From contig CALAKO010000253.1 of NCBI GenBank assembly GCA_937922955.1, positions 1-14,110 on the forward strand: 14,110 nucleotides of DNA. Reading direction: 5' to 3'. A model generated the notes under the pieces. That model was not told where the DNA came from. It ran no database searches and saw nothing but the letters and a program-made list of their open reading frames with translations. Below, in pieces: positions 13,432 through 14,110 of this stretch (its first letter is position 1; each line of letters begins with the position of its first letter). The position numbers and the translations under genes are program-made. The DNA is from an uncultured Peptococcaceae bacterium (GTDB lineage Bacteria; Bacillota; Peptococcia; Peptococcales; Peptococcaceae).

Positions 13432-14110
13432 CGTTGCGGTTATTGGCGCCGGGGTGCTGGGCTGTTTTGCTGCCCGTCATTTGCAGCGCTGGCAGCTGGA
13501 CACGGTGCTCATTGACGCGGCGGATGATGTCTGCATGGGCATTTCTCGCGCCAATTCTGCGATCGTGTACGCCGGGTATGACAACCAGCCCGACAGTTTA
13601 AAAGCAAAATTGACGGTGGCCAGCAACGCGCAGTTTGCCAAACTGTGCGACGATCTCGGCATTTCTTTTAAACGATGCGGCGGTTTGATGGTGAGCCATG
13701 GGCCCAACGGCCAGGCGGTGCTTCGCAAGAAGTTTCAGCAAGGGCAGGCCTCAGGAGTGCCTGGACTGGCTCTTTTGTCTGGAACACAGGCACGCGAACT
13801 GGAACCGATGCTTGCGGAGTCTGTCACGGCGGCGCTCTACGCGCCAAGCGTTGGCACGGTGAACCCCTGGCATCTGACGATTGCTGCCTACGACAATGCG
13901 CGGGAAAATGGCTGCCAGGTTCTGTTGAAGACGCGTGTGGAAGCCATCCATCGTGACAAAGAGCGCTATCTATTAGAAACTTCTGGAGAACGCATTGCCT
14001 GTCGAGCGGTTGTCAATTGTGCGGGTTTGTCGGCGGATGCGGTGCAGGAAATGGCGTTTGCGCCTTCTGTGCGGCTCCGTCTCGATGGTGCCGATTATCT
14101 GGTGTTGGAC
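13418..14110 (+). CDS. FAD-dependent oxidoreductase, glycerol-3-phosphate dehydrogenase/LhgO-like (3' end outside window)
   Basis: The 231 visible residues run off the window. The N-terminus MKHVDVAVIGAGVLGCFAARHLQ has the FAD-binding GxGxxG motif (10-15), followed by an acidic strand end (VLIDAADDV). ISRANSAIVYAGYDNQPDSLKAK (42-64) and FKRCGGLMVS (84-93) are typical of the DAO-fold family that includes anaerobic glycerol-3-phosphate dehydrogenase and hydroxyglutarate oxidases; VVNCAGLSAD (about 202-211) is the second FAD contact. The gene starts inside the end of the MoeA-fusion gene with a 14-base overlap and only a weak ribosome site, so it depends on translational coupling and belongs to the same operon. 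Its substrate and its link to the cofactor island cannot be determined from the visible part; clostridial members often carry a C-terminal [2Fe-2S] domain, which would lie beyond the window. Confidence 0.85.
   Translation, partial: MKHVDVAVIGAGVLGCFAARHLQRWQLDTVLIDAADDVCMGISRANSAIVYAGYDNQPDSLKAKLTVASNAQFAKLCDDLGISFKRCGGLMVSHGPNGQAVLRKKFQQGQASGVPGLALLSGTQARELEPMLAESVTAALYAPSVGTVNPWHLTIAAYDNARENGCQVLLKTRVEAIHRDKERYLLETSGERIACRAVVNCAGLSADAVQEMAFAPSVRLRLDGADYLVLD

Overview
The window reads as a chromosomal segment of an anaerobic, Gram-positive-type bacterium, most likely a clostridial member of the Bacillota. The reasons are strong GGAGG-type ribosome sites before nearly every gene, clostridial-style XRE and HxlR regulators, a tungstate (Tup-type) transporter and an archetypal aldehyde:ferredoxin oxidoreductase (AOR). 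Base composition looks balanced to slightly GC-rich. I cannot name the species. No rRNA, tRNA, insertion sequence, prophage or CRISPR array was seen.

Left part (1-6230): the end of a tungstate ABC permease (tupB-like) is translationally coupled to its ATPase (tupC-like) and followed by a strong terminator. Four separate units come next: a small XRE regulator with an N-terminal membrane helix, a MATE efflux pump, the housekeeping protein Tex, and a divergent pair made of an HxlR-family redox-type repressor and a small flavin-type split-barrel protein. Most of these are separated by clear hairpin terminators. Two of the terminators are almost identical 37-base copies.

Right part (6244-14110): a tungsten/molybdenum cofactor island is built around a divergent promoter region (9048-9340). 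Leftward run the AOR gene, a stem-loop that may attenuate transcription, a MoaD-like sulfur carrier ending in Gly-Gly-Gly, and a short ThiF/MoeB-like activating enzyme. Rightward run a regulator (excisionase-type HTH plus a periplasmic-binding-protein-like domain), a MoeA, a second MoeA fused to the same kind of binding domain, and a FAD-dependent dehydrogenase cut by the window end.

How the genes may work together: tungstate taken up by the Tup transporter could be placed on molybdopterin by one or both MoeA proteins. MoaD and the ThiF-like enzyme would supply the dithiolene sulfur chemistry, and the cofactor would be loaded into AOR, which oxidises aldehydes with ferredoxin. The most unusual point is that the putative regulator and the second MoeA carry homologous ligand-binding domains, suggesting that one cytoplasmic ligand (oxyanion or cofactor intermediate) is both sensed and handled in the same operon. 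The early cofactor genes (moaA, moaC, moaE, mogA) are not in the window.
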